From Candidatus Latescibacterota bacterium (GTDB lineage Bacteria > Krumholzibacteriota > Krumholzibacteriia > WVZY01), in NCBI GenBank assembly GCA_011772205.1, contig WVZY01000059.1, positions 1 through 58,443 of the forward strand: DNA of 58,443 bases, written 5' to 3'. Each line of letters opens with the position of its first letter. Positions within the stretch are counted from its first letter, which is position 1. The notes below the pieces were generated by a model, which saw only the letters and a list, made by a program, of their open reading frames with translations, ran no database searches and was not told the origin of the DNA. Shown in pieces: positions 50,544-58,443 of this stretch. The position numbers and the translations under genes are program-made.

Positions 50544-51680
50544 ATGGGATTTTCGACCGATGCTGTACATGGGGGTCAGGAAGCGGAGCCAATTACTGGT
50601 GCTGTTATTACGCCGATTTTCCAGACCTCGACATACAAGCAAGATGGTCTGGGAAGGCACAAGGGTTACGAGTACGCACGAACGCACAATCCCACGCGGG
50701 AAGCCTACGAGCGGAACATCGCCGTGCTAGAGCGGGGCAAATACGCGGTTGCATTCGCATCTGGAATGTCCGCCATAGACGCAGTGGTGCGGCTTTTCAA
50801 GGAGGGTGACGAGATAGTCGTTACGGATAACGTGTACGGCGGTACATATAGGCTGTTTGAACAGCTACTTGCGAATGCGGGACTCCGGTTCAAGTTCATC
50901 GATACAGCGAAGCCGGCTGAGGTTGAGAAAGCTATCACTGGACAAACAGCTCTTCTGTTCATTGAAACGCCCACGAATCCCACTCTCAAAGTAACCGATA
51001 TCGCCGCGGTATCTGAAATCGCCCATAAAAGAGGCATTCCCGTCGCAGTGGATAACACTTTCATGAGTCCTTACTTGCAGACTCCACTGGAACTCGGCGC
51101 CGACATCGTCATCCACAGCGCGACAAAGTACCTCAACGGGCACAGCGATATGGTGGGTGGTGTAGTGGTCCTCAACGATAAAAGCTATATGGAGAAGCTG
51201 CGTTTCATTCAGAACGCTGTTGGGGCCGTACCCGGCCCTTTCGACTGCTGGTTGGCGCTGCGCGGAACGAAGACGCTGGCAGTCCGAATGAAGCAACACG
51301 AGGAAAACGCGAGAATTCTGGCAAAATACATAGCCGGGCACCCAAGGCCGCAAAAGGTATACTACCCGGGTCTTCCTGATCATCCACAGCATGTACTTCA
51401 AACGAACCAAGCCAGGGGATTCGGTGGAATAATCTCCTTCGATATCGGTTCCCTCGCGGAAGCCGAAAAGGTATTGGGACGAGTGAAACTGTTTATGCTC
51501 GCAGAAAGTCTGGGCGGCGTCGAGAGTCTTATCAGCCATCCAGCGACAATGACTCATGGAAGCATTCCAGAACAGGATAGAATCAAACTTGGCGTGACGG
51601 ATGGTCTGGTGAGACTATCCGTTGGGATCGAAGATGTCGAAGATCTCAGGGCCGATCTCGAACAAGCGCTTTCATTTTGA
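50544..51680 (+). CDS. Cystathionine gamma-lyase / gamma-synthase
   Basis: 378-residue PLP fold type I Cys/Met-metabolism enzyme. Signatures: MGFSTDAVHGGQEAEPITGA, YEYARTHNPTREAYERNIA, FASGMSAIDAV, ETPTNPTLKVTDI, VDNTFMSPYLQTPLELGAD, PLP Lys195 in HSATKYLNGHSD, and ESLGGVESLISHPATMTH. Next to the CBS gene it most likely splits cystathionine to cysteine, but lyase and synthase cannot be told apart by motif alone. ATG 50544 follows AGGAGGAGG. Confidence 0.93.
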   Translation: MGFSTDAVHGGQEAEPITGAVITPIFQTSTYKQDGLGRHKGYEYARTHNPTREAYERNIAVLERGKYAVAFASGMSAIDAVVRLFKEGDEIVVTDNVYGGTYRLFEQLLANAGLRFKFIDTAKPAEVEKAITGQTALLFIETPTNPTLKVTDIAAVSEIAHKRGIPVAVDNTFMSPYLQTPLELGADIVIHSATKYLNGHSDMVGGVVVLNDKSYMEKLRFIQNAVGAVPGPFDCWLALRGTKTLAVRMKQHEENARILAKYIAGHPRPQKVYYPGLPDHPQHVLQTNQARGFGGIISFDIGSLAEAEKVLGRVKLFMLAESLGGVESLISHPATMTHGSIPEQDRIKLGVTDGLVRLSVGIEDVEDLRADLEQALSF

Positions 51681-51832
51681 AACTCAAGTACAAACCAAGG
51701 CCTCGATCAAACTAGATTTCGTTACTTTCCGAGTTATATTTTCCCCCCCCTTGCTAAGTTTCCAATGTTTTGATATATTGTGTTAAGTTGCTGCCGCATT
51801 CGCCGCTTTTCTGCTTCGAGTGGATTTTGTGC

Positions 51833-51861
51833 TTGACTTGGGAAAGCGCATCCTCTAGTTT
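51833..51861 (+). promoter_or_regulatory. Promoter before small zinc-protein genes
   Basis: TTGACT (51833-51838), 17-base spacer, TAGTTT (51856-51861), about 100 bases before the start at 51969. The rest of the 288-base gap (51681-51968) is AT-rich with a C8 run (51743-51750) and no visible gene. Confidence 0.6.
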
Positions 51862-51968
51862 TGCACAAAATATTGTGTATCTTCCATCTCGAAGCACTGC
51901 ATCCTGTGTATCCCGGCTATAGTGTGAGTGAAATCCCAGTTCACCACGTGCCTTGAAGGAGGATAGTT

Positions 51969-52151
51969 ATGGATAAGCAGGAAAAAGCGGGGTTGCTGGC
52001 GAAAGAAAAAGAATACGTGAAGTACGATCAGCTTTTGAAGCGCGCGGAAGAGGAGGGGCGGTTGGATGGAAGTTTTGTTTGTGGTCTATGCGGTATGAAG
52101 TATCACACCAAGGACGAAGCAAAATTATGCTGCCGTTCTTCAGTCTCCTAA
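51969..52151 (+). CDS. Small Cys-rich (zinc-finger-like) protein
   Basis: 60 residues: a charged helical N-terminus (DKQEKAGLLAKEKEYVKYDQ and then LLKRAEEEGRL) and a compact C-terminal knuckle, VCGLCGMKYHTKDEAKLCC, with a Cys-x2-Cys plus His and Cys-Cys arrangement suited to one zinc ion. AAGGAGG lies eight bases before ATG 51969, so it is well translated. No named family. It is followed 11 bases later by another zinc-ribbon protein, probably in the same transcript. Confidence 0.75.
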   Translation: MDKQEKAGLLAKEKEYVKYDQLLKRAEEEGRLDGSFVCGLCGMKYHTKDEAKLCCRSSVS

Positions 52152-52162
52152 TCAATGGATGA

Positions 52163-52570
52163 GTGCAGATGCCGGAAACAACCGAGAAGACGATGAAGCA
52201 GTACTGCTCGGTATGCAAAAAGCAGTTCGAGATGAAGATCATTAAGCAGGGGGGCGACGAGAGCGTAGTCTGGTTGAAGTGTCCCGGTTGCAAAGGATTT
52301 TTGCCTTTCATACCGGAAGAGGAGGTTGAAGACCAGGAGGTGCGTGAAGCACAGAGTGGAGCAGAACTCGCTCTCGAGGATTTGGACATTGAAAATTCTA
52401 AAGAATATTCGGACAAGCTCGAATTCGAGATCGGTGAGGTAATTCATCACCGGTCGTGGAATGATTACGGGAAAGTCATCGCTAAGGATCTCCTGCCGGG
52501 GAACCGAAAGACCATTTGGGTGCAGTTTCTTCGCCAGGGAAAGGTCCAGCTCCTTGAAGGGGTAAAATAA
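52163..52570 (+). CDS. Zinc-ribbon protein with UvrD/PcrA-tail or CarD-like Tudor-type domain
   Basis: 135 residues. N-terminal zinc ribbon YCSVCKKQF ... WLKCPGCKGFLPF (two CxxC pairs), an acidic linker rich in Glu (about 48-80), then a C-terminal small barrel, FEIGEVIHHRSWNDYGKVIA with IWVQFLRQGKVQLLEG. That domain resembles the Tudor-like C-terminal domain of UvrD/PcrA and the start of CarD, which contact RNA polymerase (family knowledge; match by eye). A transcription- or repair-coupled role is inference. Start GTG 52163 or ATG 52169. Confidence 0.7.
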   Translation: MQMPETTEKTMKQYCSVCKKQFEMKIIKQGGDESVVWLKCPGCKGFLPFIPEEEVEDQEVREAQSGAELALEDLDIENSKEYSDKLEFEIGEVIHHRSWNDYGKVIAKDLLPGNRKTIWVQFLRQGKVQLLEGVK

Positions 52571-52608
52571 AGCCCGTCGCCAACGTATATTCAAACTGCT
52601 CGTGCAGG

Positions 52609-53376
52609 TTGAGGGGTATCAGTCTCTTCAGCGCAGTCCTATTGTGTCTCTTCCTTCCAGTGGCGGCTCCAGCCGCCGGTCTCTTTGAAGATGTAACCGA
52701 CCTATCTTCATTCATCCTGGCTTCAAGCCGTAATTCCGTGGTGGCTACGATAATCCGCACGGAGGACGACAAAAGGGATGCGTCGATATTTTTGCTGCGT
52801 GCCTGCTACAGTTTCAAAACTCACTTCCTAATTCAAGCCGAACAGCCCTATGTCACAGTTTCCTCTGTAAGCGGCATCGAGAGCGGCTTCGCCGATTTTC
52901 GATTTCGTATCCGCGCCACGCTGGTATCGCGGCCGGGAGCGTCGGTTTTCTTCCTCACCGGGCTCCGGACCGGATCGGGATCACGAGAGGTATTTCCGTT
53001 TGCATCAGGAAGCATCGATGCGGAATTCGGCTGGGCTGTGGTAGATACGCTGTCCTCATTCATTCTGCTGGGCGCAGCTACGACCGCCTTTGTATGGCGA
53101 GGGCCGGAAACATTCGATGAAGCGACGGCGCACGGGAACCACCTGATAGTGAACGTGGGGATTTCATTCCCGGTTCGCGAAAGTGTGGACGTAGCGTTTC
53201 TCGGAACCGGATATGTTCTCACTTCCGGTGCCTTCAGGGAATTATACGCAATCCAGGGATCTTACAAGCCATCAACCTTTTTCGGGTTCTTCGGATCCCT
53301 CCAGGCGGAGGGCGGCAAGGAGAAAGAGCGCGTGAGCGATTTCGCAATCACGGCCGGCGTGCGGATATTTTATTAA
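52609..53376 (+). CDS. Putative outer-membrane beta-barrel protein
   Basis: 255 residues. Signal peptide MRGISLFSAVLLCLFLPVAAPAAG with TTG 52609 as start. The mature region is made of alternating hydrophobic/polar strands (for example FADFRFRIRATLVSRPG, VFFLTGLRTGSGS, HLIVNVGISFPVRESVDVAF) and ends with the aromatic residues of VRIFY, typical of outer-membrane barrels recognised by BamA. No specific family is recognised. It lies 38 bases after the zinc-ribbon gene and may share its transcript. Confidence 0.65.
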   Translation: MRGISLFSAVLLCLFLPVAAPAAGLFEDVTDLSSFILASSRNSVVATIIRTEDDKRDASIFLLRACYSFKTHFLIQAEQPYVTVSSVSGIESGFADFRFRIRATLVSRPGASVFFLTGLRTGSGSREVFPFASGSIDAEFGWAVVDTLSSFILLGAATTAFVWRGPETFDEATAHGNHLIVNVGISFPVRESVDVAFLGTGYVLTSGAFRELYAIQGSYKPSTFFGFFGSLQAEGGKEKERVSDFAITAGVRIFY

Positions 53377-53800
53377 CCATTACCCACGCTCTCGAGATGG
53401 CTCGCAAGGGCGGTGGCGCTAATGGATCCATTGAGAGGCAATTCAACAGTGGCACCGACGAATGTTTTCCGGCACGGGAAACAAAACGGTGAATGCCCGC
53501 AATCGAAGCCCACATTGCACGGGAAGCGGTCGATTTGCAGATTGCTTTCCCGGGCGCGTTCTCTATTACTCCTCGCTGAACATTCATCGGAGTTCCCCCA
53601 AGTTTCCCGTAATGTAATCTGAAGGCCTTCCGGGTACGGGAAGTTCCCTGATTCTAAAGCTCTTTTTCGCGAGTCCAGCAGAGGACCTGTGGCATGGAGT
53701 TTGCCTTATTGGTATGCAGCAAACACCCCCTTGCTCATGGAGCATCATCTATGTTTTGCAGCTGGCCCGGACCGTAGTGCAGGGCCTGAGCGGAGGGACA
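53377..53800. other. Intergenic region with inverted repeats
   Basis: 424 bases without a supported gene. It contains the palindrome AATGGATCCATT (53422-53433) and the inverted repeat TTCCCGTA (53604-53611) / TACGGGAA (53635-53642) in a CCC/GGG-rich stretch. A 69-codon open frame at 53413-53622 has no ribosome site or family resemblance. Ends with GGAGG before the start at 53801. Confidence 0.45.
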
Positions 53801-55270
53801 ATGAAGCATATTATCGTCGTAGAGGACGAGGAATTAATGCGGGAAGTACTCACCCGCCACCTCGAAAAAGAAAAATATCAGGTTAGCACGTTCGCTTCAG
53901 CAGAAGAGGCTTTCGATAATATCATGACCGATCCCCCCGATCTCGTTCTCTCGGATGTCAAGATGCCAGGAATGAGCGGTCCCGATCTCATTGAACTGAT
54001 CAGAGGAGCTGGCATCGCTGTACCGGTCATTTTTCTCACCGGCGGACCTACGGATGATATTCAATCCCGAGCCATCGATCTTGGCGTGATAGAAATTCTG
54101 GAGAAGCCCCTGAAAGACCTTTCGTGCCTTTCCTTGGCAGTAGAGAACGCGTTGTCCTGTCCAGGGTACGAGGGAGTCCGAATAGGGCTGGACGAACTTC
54201 GCCTGAACTTTCTTACCGGACTCGCCCACGAGTTGCGCACCCCAATCACCGCTTTGCGGCTTTCCCTCGATGAGCTTTTCGCGCAGCAGTCGGCCGATGG
54301 ACCAAGGGAAAGCCAAAATCTCGTTAAAATAGGGCAGCGCAACCTAGATCGCGTCGTTTCGCTGGTTGAGAAGCAGATCAACCAGCTGCAAACCATGCTG
54401 GGGAGCGTATGCGTATCGAGGCAACTCGTGGAGGTCCGCGAAATCATTGATAAAGCGCTCGATTCGGAGGCGGCTGATGGCGGTCCGTCGATCGAGAACG
54501 TTGTATCGGATCGTGATCGGATTTATCTCTTTACGGATCCGGAGAGACTCTTGACCGTTCTCGAGTGGGCAGTAGGCACTGCGAATGGCGGCGGTGACGG
54601 TGTCATGCAACTGCTGCTGGACGACACCCAGAAGGAAGTTCACTTGGTCGTTAGGTCGAACGGTGAAAATCGCGAGTCAGGCGCTGCCAATCCCTGCTCC
54701 GGGCGAGTGAATCCGTCGACAAGCGTGTCGGCCTGCCCGATCCCATTCATTACCGAGTTCAAGCTGGAAGAGAGGGCTTGCCGGACCATTATCGAAGCGC
54801 TTGGGGGAAAACTTTGGACCGAAGGCAGAGAAGCAGAGCGGCTCGTGTGCCTCGATTTGCCCATACTTCCCTCATACGATCGCAGAAAAGATTTCACCCT
54901 TCCCATGAAGCGTGTGAGGGAAATGACGCGGTTACAGGGCAAAAGCATGGATCTTCTGAAATGCGAGATCATCAATCACAGCGCATCGACAGGCAGCGAA
55001 GCATCGCTACTTTACGAGCTTCTCGAAGGATTTCATGCAGCGCTCACAAAAGGCGATGTGGTCATTCGCGGAAAGCGCGTCGGTATGTGTTATCTGGCAT
55101 TGGTCGACAGGCAACCCGAAGAGATCGATCATACAATTAGGTTTCTTAGAACATGCTGGGAGGAAATGGAAACGGATGGGCGGGACTTGGATATTATCTT
55201 TCTTCAGCGCGTAACTCCGGATTCAAAAGATGTGGAATCTTTGCTGGCCACCATCGACAACGTATTTTGA
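53801..55270 (+). CDS. Receiver-domain regulator with HisKA helix and degenerate kinase core
   Basis: 489 residues, no signal or membrane segment. The N-terminal receiver domain (1-120) has VVEDEELMREVL, phospho-acceptor Asp52 (LSDVKMPGMSG) and Lys102. A HisKA region follows with LAHELRTPITALRLSLDEL (His143). The expected ATP-binding boxes are missing: no N-box Asn, no DxGxG, no GxGLG. The last part (about 370-489) has weak GGDEF-like order (FHAALTKGDVVIRGKRVGM, DHTIRFLRTCWEE) without the GGDEF signature. It is likely a phosphorylation-responsive regulator rather than an active kinase. ATG 53801 is chosen since the upstream extension is not domain-like. It ends three bases from the convergent TPR gene. 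Confidence 0.8.
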   Translation: MKHIIVVEDEELMREVLTRHLEKEKYQVSTFASAEEAFDNIMTDPPDLVLSDVKMPGMSGPDLIELIRGAGIAVPVIFLTGGPTDDIQSRAIDLGVIEILEKPLKDLSCLSLAVENALSCPGYEGVRIGLDELRLNFLTGLAHELRTPITALRLSLDELFAQQSADGPRESQNLVKIGQRNLDRVVSLVEKQINQLQTMLGSVCVSRQLVEVREIIDKALDSEAADGGPSIENVVSDRDRIYLFTDPERLLTVLEWAVGTANGGGDGVMQLLLDDTQKEVHLVVRSNGENRESGAANPCSGRVNPSTSVSACPIPFITEFKLEERACRTIIEALGGKLWTEGREAERLVCLDLPILPSYDRRKDFTLPMKRVREMTRLQGKSMDLLKCEIINHSASTGSEASLLYELLEGFHAALTKGDVVIRGKRVGMCYLALVDRQPEEIDHTIRFLRTCWEEMETDGRDLDIIFLQRVTPDSKDVESLLATIDNVF

Positions 55271-55273
55271 GTT

Positions 55274-56701
55274 TTATTTCTTGCTCTCCAGAAGCTCTCT
55301 CATCTTGGATTTGGGTCTGCGATGAGCTGCTGATCTTTTATCTTCGACTTTTTCCCTTCGGATGCCCATCAAAATGAGGCTCAGCGGAGTATCGATGGTT
55401 TTCTTGAATGAAGAAAGGCCGTCTGCAAACTCGAAGTATCCCTCGCGCGATTTCTCCAACAACGCGGAGAGCGCATCAACTCCCTTCAACTTACCCGCCT
55501 CACAATGGCGGGCCTCCCCGTTTTCGAAGTAGATCTCTCCTTTGAGTCCCTTTGAGCGGACTTTTATAACGCCGGTCCGAGCGTCCGCGTTGAGAAGAGT
55601 GAGGACCTGTTTCAAGCTGAAGTAAGAAAGCCTGCCTGATAAGGGCGGCTGCAATGCGAAGTTCTTGAGTTTCTCATATGCTAAAATGGCGATGCCCAGA
55701 AACAGAGCGATCGATAGAGATAGGAGAATTTCCCTGCTCACCATAACATCGCTGAGTGCATCGAGCACGTCTCTCCTGGCCCTGCCGAGTCGAGAACTTG
55801 CTTGTGCGGCTACTTCATCGGGGAGTTCGGTTTCTTCTGTTATACTTTCAATATCTTCCTCGCCACTGGTCAAGCGAAGGAACGCCTGTTTGGCCCATTC
55901 CTGTTCCGGGTCGATCTTGAGAATTTTCCCAATGAACTCCAGGGCGGCCTCCTTATCTTTGGGCGAGCCGCGCCTCATTAGTTGTATCGTTTGGCGGATG
56001 AGGTCTGTGATCTGCTCTTTCTGCAAGAGCTCGTGTGCTTGAGACCGAAGTTTGTAATACGCTTCATTCTGCTCTAGCTTGAGAGCATCGTCGATCACCT
56101 GAATCGCGAATTCGGGTCTTTTAAGCTCGAGATGGCAGAGCGCCTTTTTATAATAAAGTTCAGAATTCTCTGGCTCCATTGTGAGCAGCATGGAAAGTTT
56201 TGGGATCGCCAGCTCGCATTGTCCCCTGGCGATGAGCGAGTCAACCTCGAGGTGAAGGGTCGAAGAGAGCTGGGTAGTGATTTCAACGCTCTTAGCGAGG
56301 ATCGCCCGGTTTTGAGGGCGAAGGACGGATGCGCGCAGAAGAAGCCCTCTTGCGTGCTCGAGCTTCCCCGTTGCTTCGTAAACAGCGGCGAGTTCGAGAA
56401 TCGCATCCAAGTTTTGCCGCTCACGGATCAGGATGGCCCGGTAAAGCGCCTCTGCCTTTGAGAAATTGCGCCACTCTGCGGCTTCTCGGGCCGACTTGAG
56501 CAAGTGGGCGATCGACAAGGTCGAATCCGCAGCCACGTTGCTTTCCATTTGGCTCGGGGAACCGCTCGCCCCTGGCGGGACGGCATCGGGCACTTGGTGC
56601 CTCGCAGCGGATCCTGAGGATCCAACCGCCAGACCCACCACGACTAGTGTCATGAGGCAGGCCGACCAGATGAGAAATCTCAGGGAAGAACGGTCTATCA
56701 T
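55274..56701 (-). CDS. Membrane TPR protein with C-terminal DUF4388 domain
   Basis: 475 residues. N-terminal hydrophobic signal/anchor (about 9-27, IWSACLMTLVVVGLAVG), a periplasmic TPR region (about 62-240: WRNFSKAEALYRAILIRERQ, LYYKKALCHLELKRPEFAIQ), a second membrane segment (about 327-345, LLSLSIALFLGIAILAYE), and a cytoplasmic DUF4388 domain (LSGRLSYFSLKQVLTLLNAD, GVIKVRSKGLKGEIYFENGE, KSREGYFEFADG). DUF4388 is often found in regulatory proteins of delta-proteobacteria and related groups. Convergent with the receiver-domain gene. ATG 56701 is the chosen start. Confidence 0.82.
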   Translation of the reverse strand: MIDRSSLRFLIWSACLMTLVVVGLAVGSSGSAARHQVPDAVPPGASGSPSQMESNVAADSTLSIAHLLKSAREAAEWRNFSKAEALYRAILIRERQNLDAILELAAVYEATGKLEHARGLLLRASVLRPQNRAILAKSVEITTQLSSTLHLEVDSLIARGQCELAIPKLSMLLTMEPENSELYYKKALCHLELKRPEFAIQVIDDALKLEQNEAYYKLRSQAHELLQKEQITDLIRQTIQLMRRGSPKDKEAALEFIGKILKIDPEQEWAKQAFLRLTSGEEDIESITEETELPDEVAAQASSRLGRARRDVLDALSDVMVSREILLSLSIALFLGIAILAYEKLKNFALQPPLSGRLSYFSLKQVLTLLNADARTGVIKVRSKGLKGEIYFENGEARHCEAGKLKGVDALSALLEKSREGYFEFADGLSSFKKTIDTPLSLILMGIRREKVEDKRSAAHRRPKSKMRELLESKK

Positions 56702-56873
56702 GATACATGATAAGACGCAATTACTATACCAGCGGGGATTGTAAGGTGATTCTGTAGGTGATTATTTTTCAGTAAGTTGCAAAGTGGTATTTCCCTCCGG
56801 CCCTGGTCGCCAGGAGAACCGATTGCAAAACGACCCTGGAAAAGCGGGAGTAGATTTTCTTAAATCGCGGATC

Positions 56874-58319
56874 TTATTCTTCGAGCTGGAGCTGAACGCG
56901 CTCGGTTATCCATTTCTCTATAACGGTCAGGGCTTTTGGCTCCATCTTGAGCGCTTCGACGCCGTGACCTGCATTCTTTAACGGGTAAGTTTCGAGATGG
57001 CTGAACGGTTTCACGTCGATAAAGTAGCGGTAAGATCTGGCTGCAACGATGTCTTCGGCGCTGTATATGAACAAGATCGGCCGGTCCCGGCGGAAAGCGA
57101 TGGCATTATAGAGCTCCCGGCTGTTGAGATCGAACGAAGGGGATAGGTATAGAACGGCAGGCGCGATGTCAGTCCGGTAAATAGCTTCCTCTACCACTCC
57201 GCAGCTGCTCCCTTCTGCAACGATGACGATTTCGTCTCCAGAAGATACCAGGGTGTTCGTCATGAAATGGAGGGCGGAAGCGATGTCCCCTGGGAAGCGC
57301 GCTAAATCGGATGGAGCTAAATCCTCGCTGGACCGGAGTGAATCGTTCTTGCTTCCCCCATGGCCGCGGAGGTCGATGGTTAGAGCATTGATACCTGCAA
57401 TCCTGACTAACTGTGCGTATACGTCAAATGAGAGCCGCGTATGGCCCAAATCCGGCACGAACAGAGCGGCGCCCGACCCGGTTCCCCGATACAACGTGCC
57501 TTCGATTGGAAAGCCGTCCTGCGAAACAATGGAAACGATCTCTGCTCCCAACGCCTCGTGCCGCTCTCTCTGCCGGCGATTCTCACTCGTCACGGCGATG
57601 GCAACTGTTTCTGAGATCGATTTTTCGCGGTATTTTTCAGTCTGGATCAGGAATGTTTCGAGAAAGTTGATATCTTCCGAATTGAAACCTTTTTCCCTAC
57701 CAATGAGCTCGAGATAAACGTCCGCCGCATCATCGTACTTACCAAGCAGATAGTAGCTTCGCCCGAGGGTTCTCAAAACAGGTGAGGTGACCTCCTCGCC
57801 AAGGAGCAAACGGGCCTCTTCGAGATTTCCGATCGCTCTCTCGTAGCTCTTCAGGGAATATTGGAGAGTTCCGAGGAGGAAAAAGGTTTGTCCCATGAGG
57901 TCCGACGCCGCAGCGGTGTGTCTGCCGTATGCGATGGAATCGCGCAGGATCTCGTGCGCCTTCTGGGTGTCTTTGAGTTTATCGATTAAAAACTCCGCAT
58001 ACATGTTGCGGATTCTAACGTCGTAAGGGTAAAAGGAAAGGATCTTTTCGAAACTTTCCATTGCATCGTTCAGCCTGCCAACGGATACGTAAAGCTCTAT
58101 CAACCATTGGTGCAAGACTGCCTGCCTTTCAGCAGGCATGTCCAGATTCGCGCTCAGCCTTGCCTCGAGCTTCTCGATTTCCTCCAGCCTCGCTTGTGAT
58201 AAATCGATGAATCCGCGTTGGTTCACCTGAGGCACCGCATATGAGGCCGCGCTTGTGCATAGAATTATCATGAGATAAAAGAGGCGACGCGGTGGGACGA
58301 ATGAAGTGAATCCGGACAT
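56874..58319 (-). CDS. Exported TPR protein with alpha/beta-hydrolase domain
   Basis: 481 residues. Signal peptide about 1-29 (LFYLMIILCTSAASYAV). TPR repeats at about 60-240 (WLIELYVSVGRLNDAMESFE, LGRSYYLLGKYDDAADVYLE). The C-terminal alpha/beta hydrolase domain (about 255-475) has IDLRGHGGS, the nucleophile elbow EGSSCG (Ser372), acid Asp423 (YSAEDIV) and His452 (NAGHG), a complete Ser-Asp-His triad. The substrate is unknown; esterase or peptidase-like action in the periplasm is inferred. The 172-base gap to the next minus-strand gene shows no clear terminator. The 124 bases beyond its start contain no clear promoter. Confidence 0.82.
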   Translation of the reverse strand: MSGFTSFVPPRRLFYLMIILCTSAASYAVPQVNQRGFIDLSQARLEEIEKLEARLSANLDMPAERQAVLHQWLIELYVSVGRLNDAMESFEKILSFYPYDVRIRNMYAEFLIDKLKDTQKAHEILRDSIAYGRHTAAASDLMGQTFFLLGTLQYSLKSYERAIGNLEEARLLLGEEVTSPVLRTLGRSYYLLGKYDDAADVYLELIGREKGFNSEDINFLETFLIQTEKYREKSISETVAIAVTSENRRQRERHEALGAEIVSIVSQDGFPIEGTLYRGTGSGAALFVPDLGHTRLSFDVYAQLVRIAGINALTIDLRGHGGSKNDSLRSSEDLAPSDLARFPGDIASALHFMTNTLVSSGDEIVIVAEGSSCGVVEEAIYRTDIAPAVLYLSPSFDLNSRELYNAIAFRRDRPILFIYSAEDIVAARSYRYFIDVKPFSHLETYPLKNAGHGVEALKMEPKALTVIEKWITERVQLQLEE

Positions 58320-58443
58320 GATCCTCAGAAATCTTTCGCTAACTTCAATTGCGCGGAAGCAGATAGGGAGGCTCTGTGGGCTTCCTCACCACGCTCCCGC
58401 TTCCATAGAAAGCGCCTGTCAAGTATGTACTCCTGCTGTGATC

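Noticed and set aside
53413-53622. Small open frame in the 53.4-53.8 kb gap
   Set aside because: No ribosome site, atypical composition and no recognisable domain; inverted repeats dominate the region.
1-58443. tRNA or rRNA genes
   Set aside because: Intergenic regions were scanned for T-loop (GGTTCGAATCC-like) and rRNA-like sequences; none was convincing.

Overview
The window is a gene-dense chromosomal segment of a Gram-negative bacterium of moderate GC content. It carries an LptD-type outer-membrane LPS-assembly protein, signal-peptide/TPR proteins, a metallopeptidase ending in a FlgD-like/type IX secretion-type C-terminal domain, and a PorX-type response regulator (REC + PglZ domain) next to its likely sensor kinase. 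Together these suggest an uncultured lineage of, or near, the Fibrobacterota-Chlorobiota-Bacteroidota group (for example Zixibacteria-, Eisenbacteria- or Latescibacteria-like). I cannot fix the phylum from the sequence alone. Many genes start with TTG or GTG, usually behind clear AGGAGG-type ribosome-binding sites. TGA is used as an ordinary stop. I saw no tRNA, rRNA, CRISPR array, prophage or insertion sequence.

Layout: 0.1-1.9 kb gamma-glutamyltransferase (minus strand). 2.1-5.5 kb a small dsRBD-like protein, then a zinc-ribbon/LemA/M48-peptidase operon. 5.8-9.4 kb a KamA-family radical-SAM protein, bifunctional FtcD and a small unknown protein. 9.5-11.0 kb a translationally coupled M29-like aminopeptidase and a putative zincin (minus). 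11.6-20.0 kb a pyrimidine operon (pyrR-pyrB-pyrC-TPR lipoprotein-pyrK-pyrD-pyrF-permease) behind a promoter and what looks like a PyrR-controlled attenuator; carAB and pyrE are absent. 20.1-28.8 kb a surface-polysaccharide cluster for GDP-6-deoxymannose, UDP-glucuronate, dTDP-sugar and ManNAc precursors, with flippase and WecA-type initiating transferase. 28.9-36.7 kb a divergent HemC-like protein, SerS, the PorY/PorX-like two-component pair, then tsaE-tsaB-rimI and a nucleoside phosphorylase. 36.7-43.5 kb an overlapping accD-folC-ROK kinase-lptD operon. 43.6-44.0 kb an HU gene with a strong terminator. 44.1-48.8 kb a cytochrome fusion protein with an in-frame TGA, an exported unknown protein and an M64-like peptidase. 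49.0-51.7 kb transsulfuration genes. 52.0-58.3 kb small zinc-ribbon proteins, a putative outer-membrane protein, a REC/pseudo-kinase regulator and two TPR proteins on the minus strand.

The most notable signal is at 44145-45551. A lipoprotein with an N-terminal UshA/5'-nucleotidase-like domain and a C-terminal four-heme c554-type domain is interrupted at codon 46 by TGA, exactly where a C-G-C motif would be expected (here C-G-TGA). The reading frame is conserved-looking on both sides. A GC-rich hairpin with a GG-starting loop lies 18 nt after the TGA, the spacing of bacterial SECIS elements. I interpret this as a probable undescribed selenoprotein; conventional gene calling would truncate it to a start near 44433. 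Other points of interest are the PorX/PorY-like pair together with a type IX-like cargo protein, a HemC paralogue lacking the catalytic Asp, the PyrR-type attenuator in an apparently Gram-negative genome, and a dispersed intergenic repeat family.
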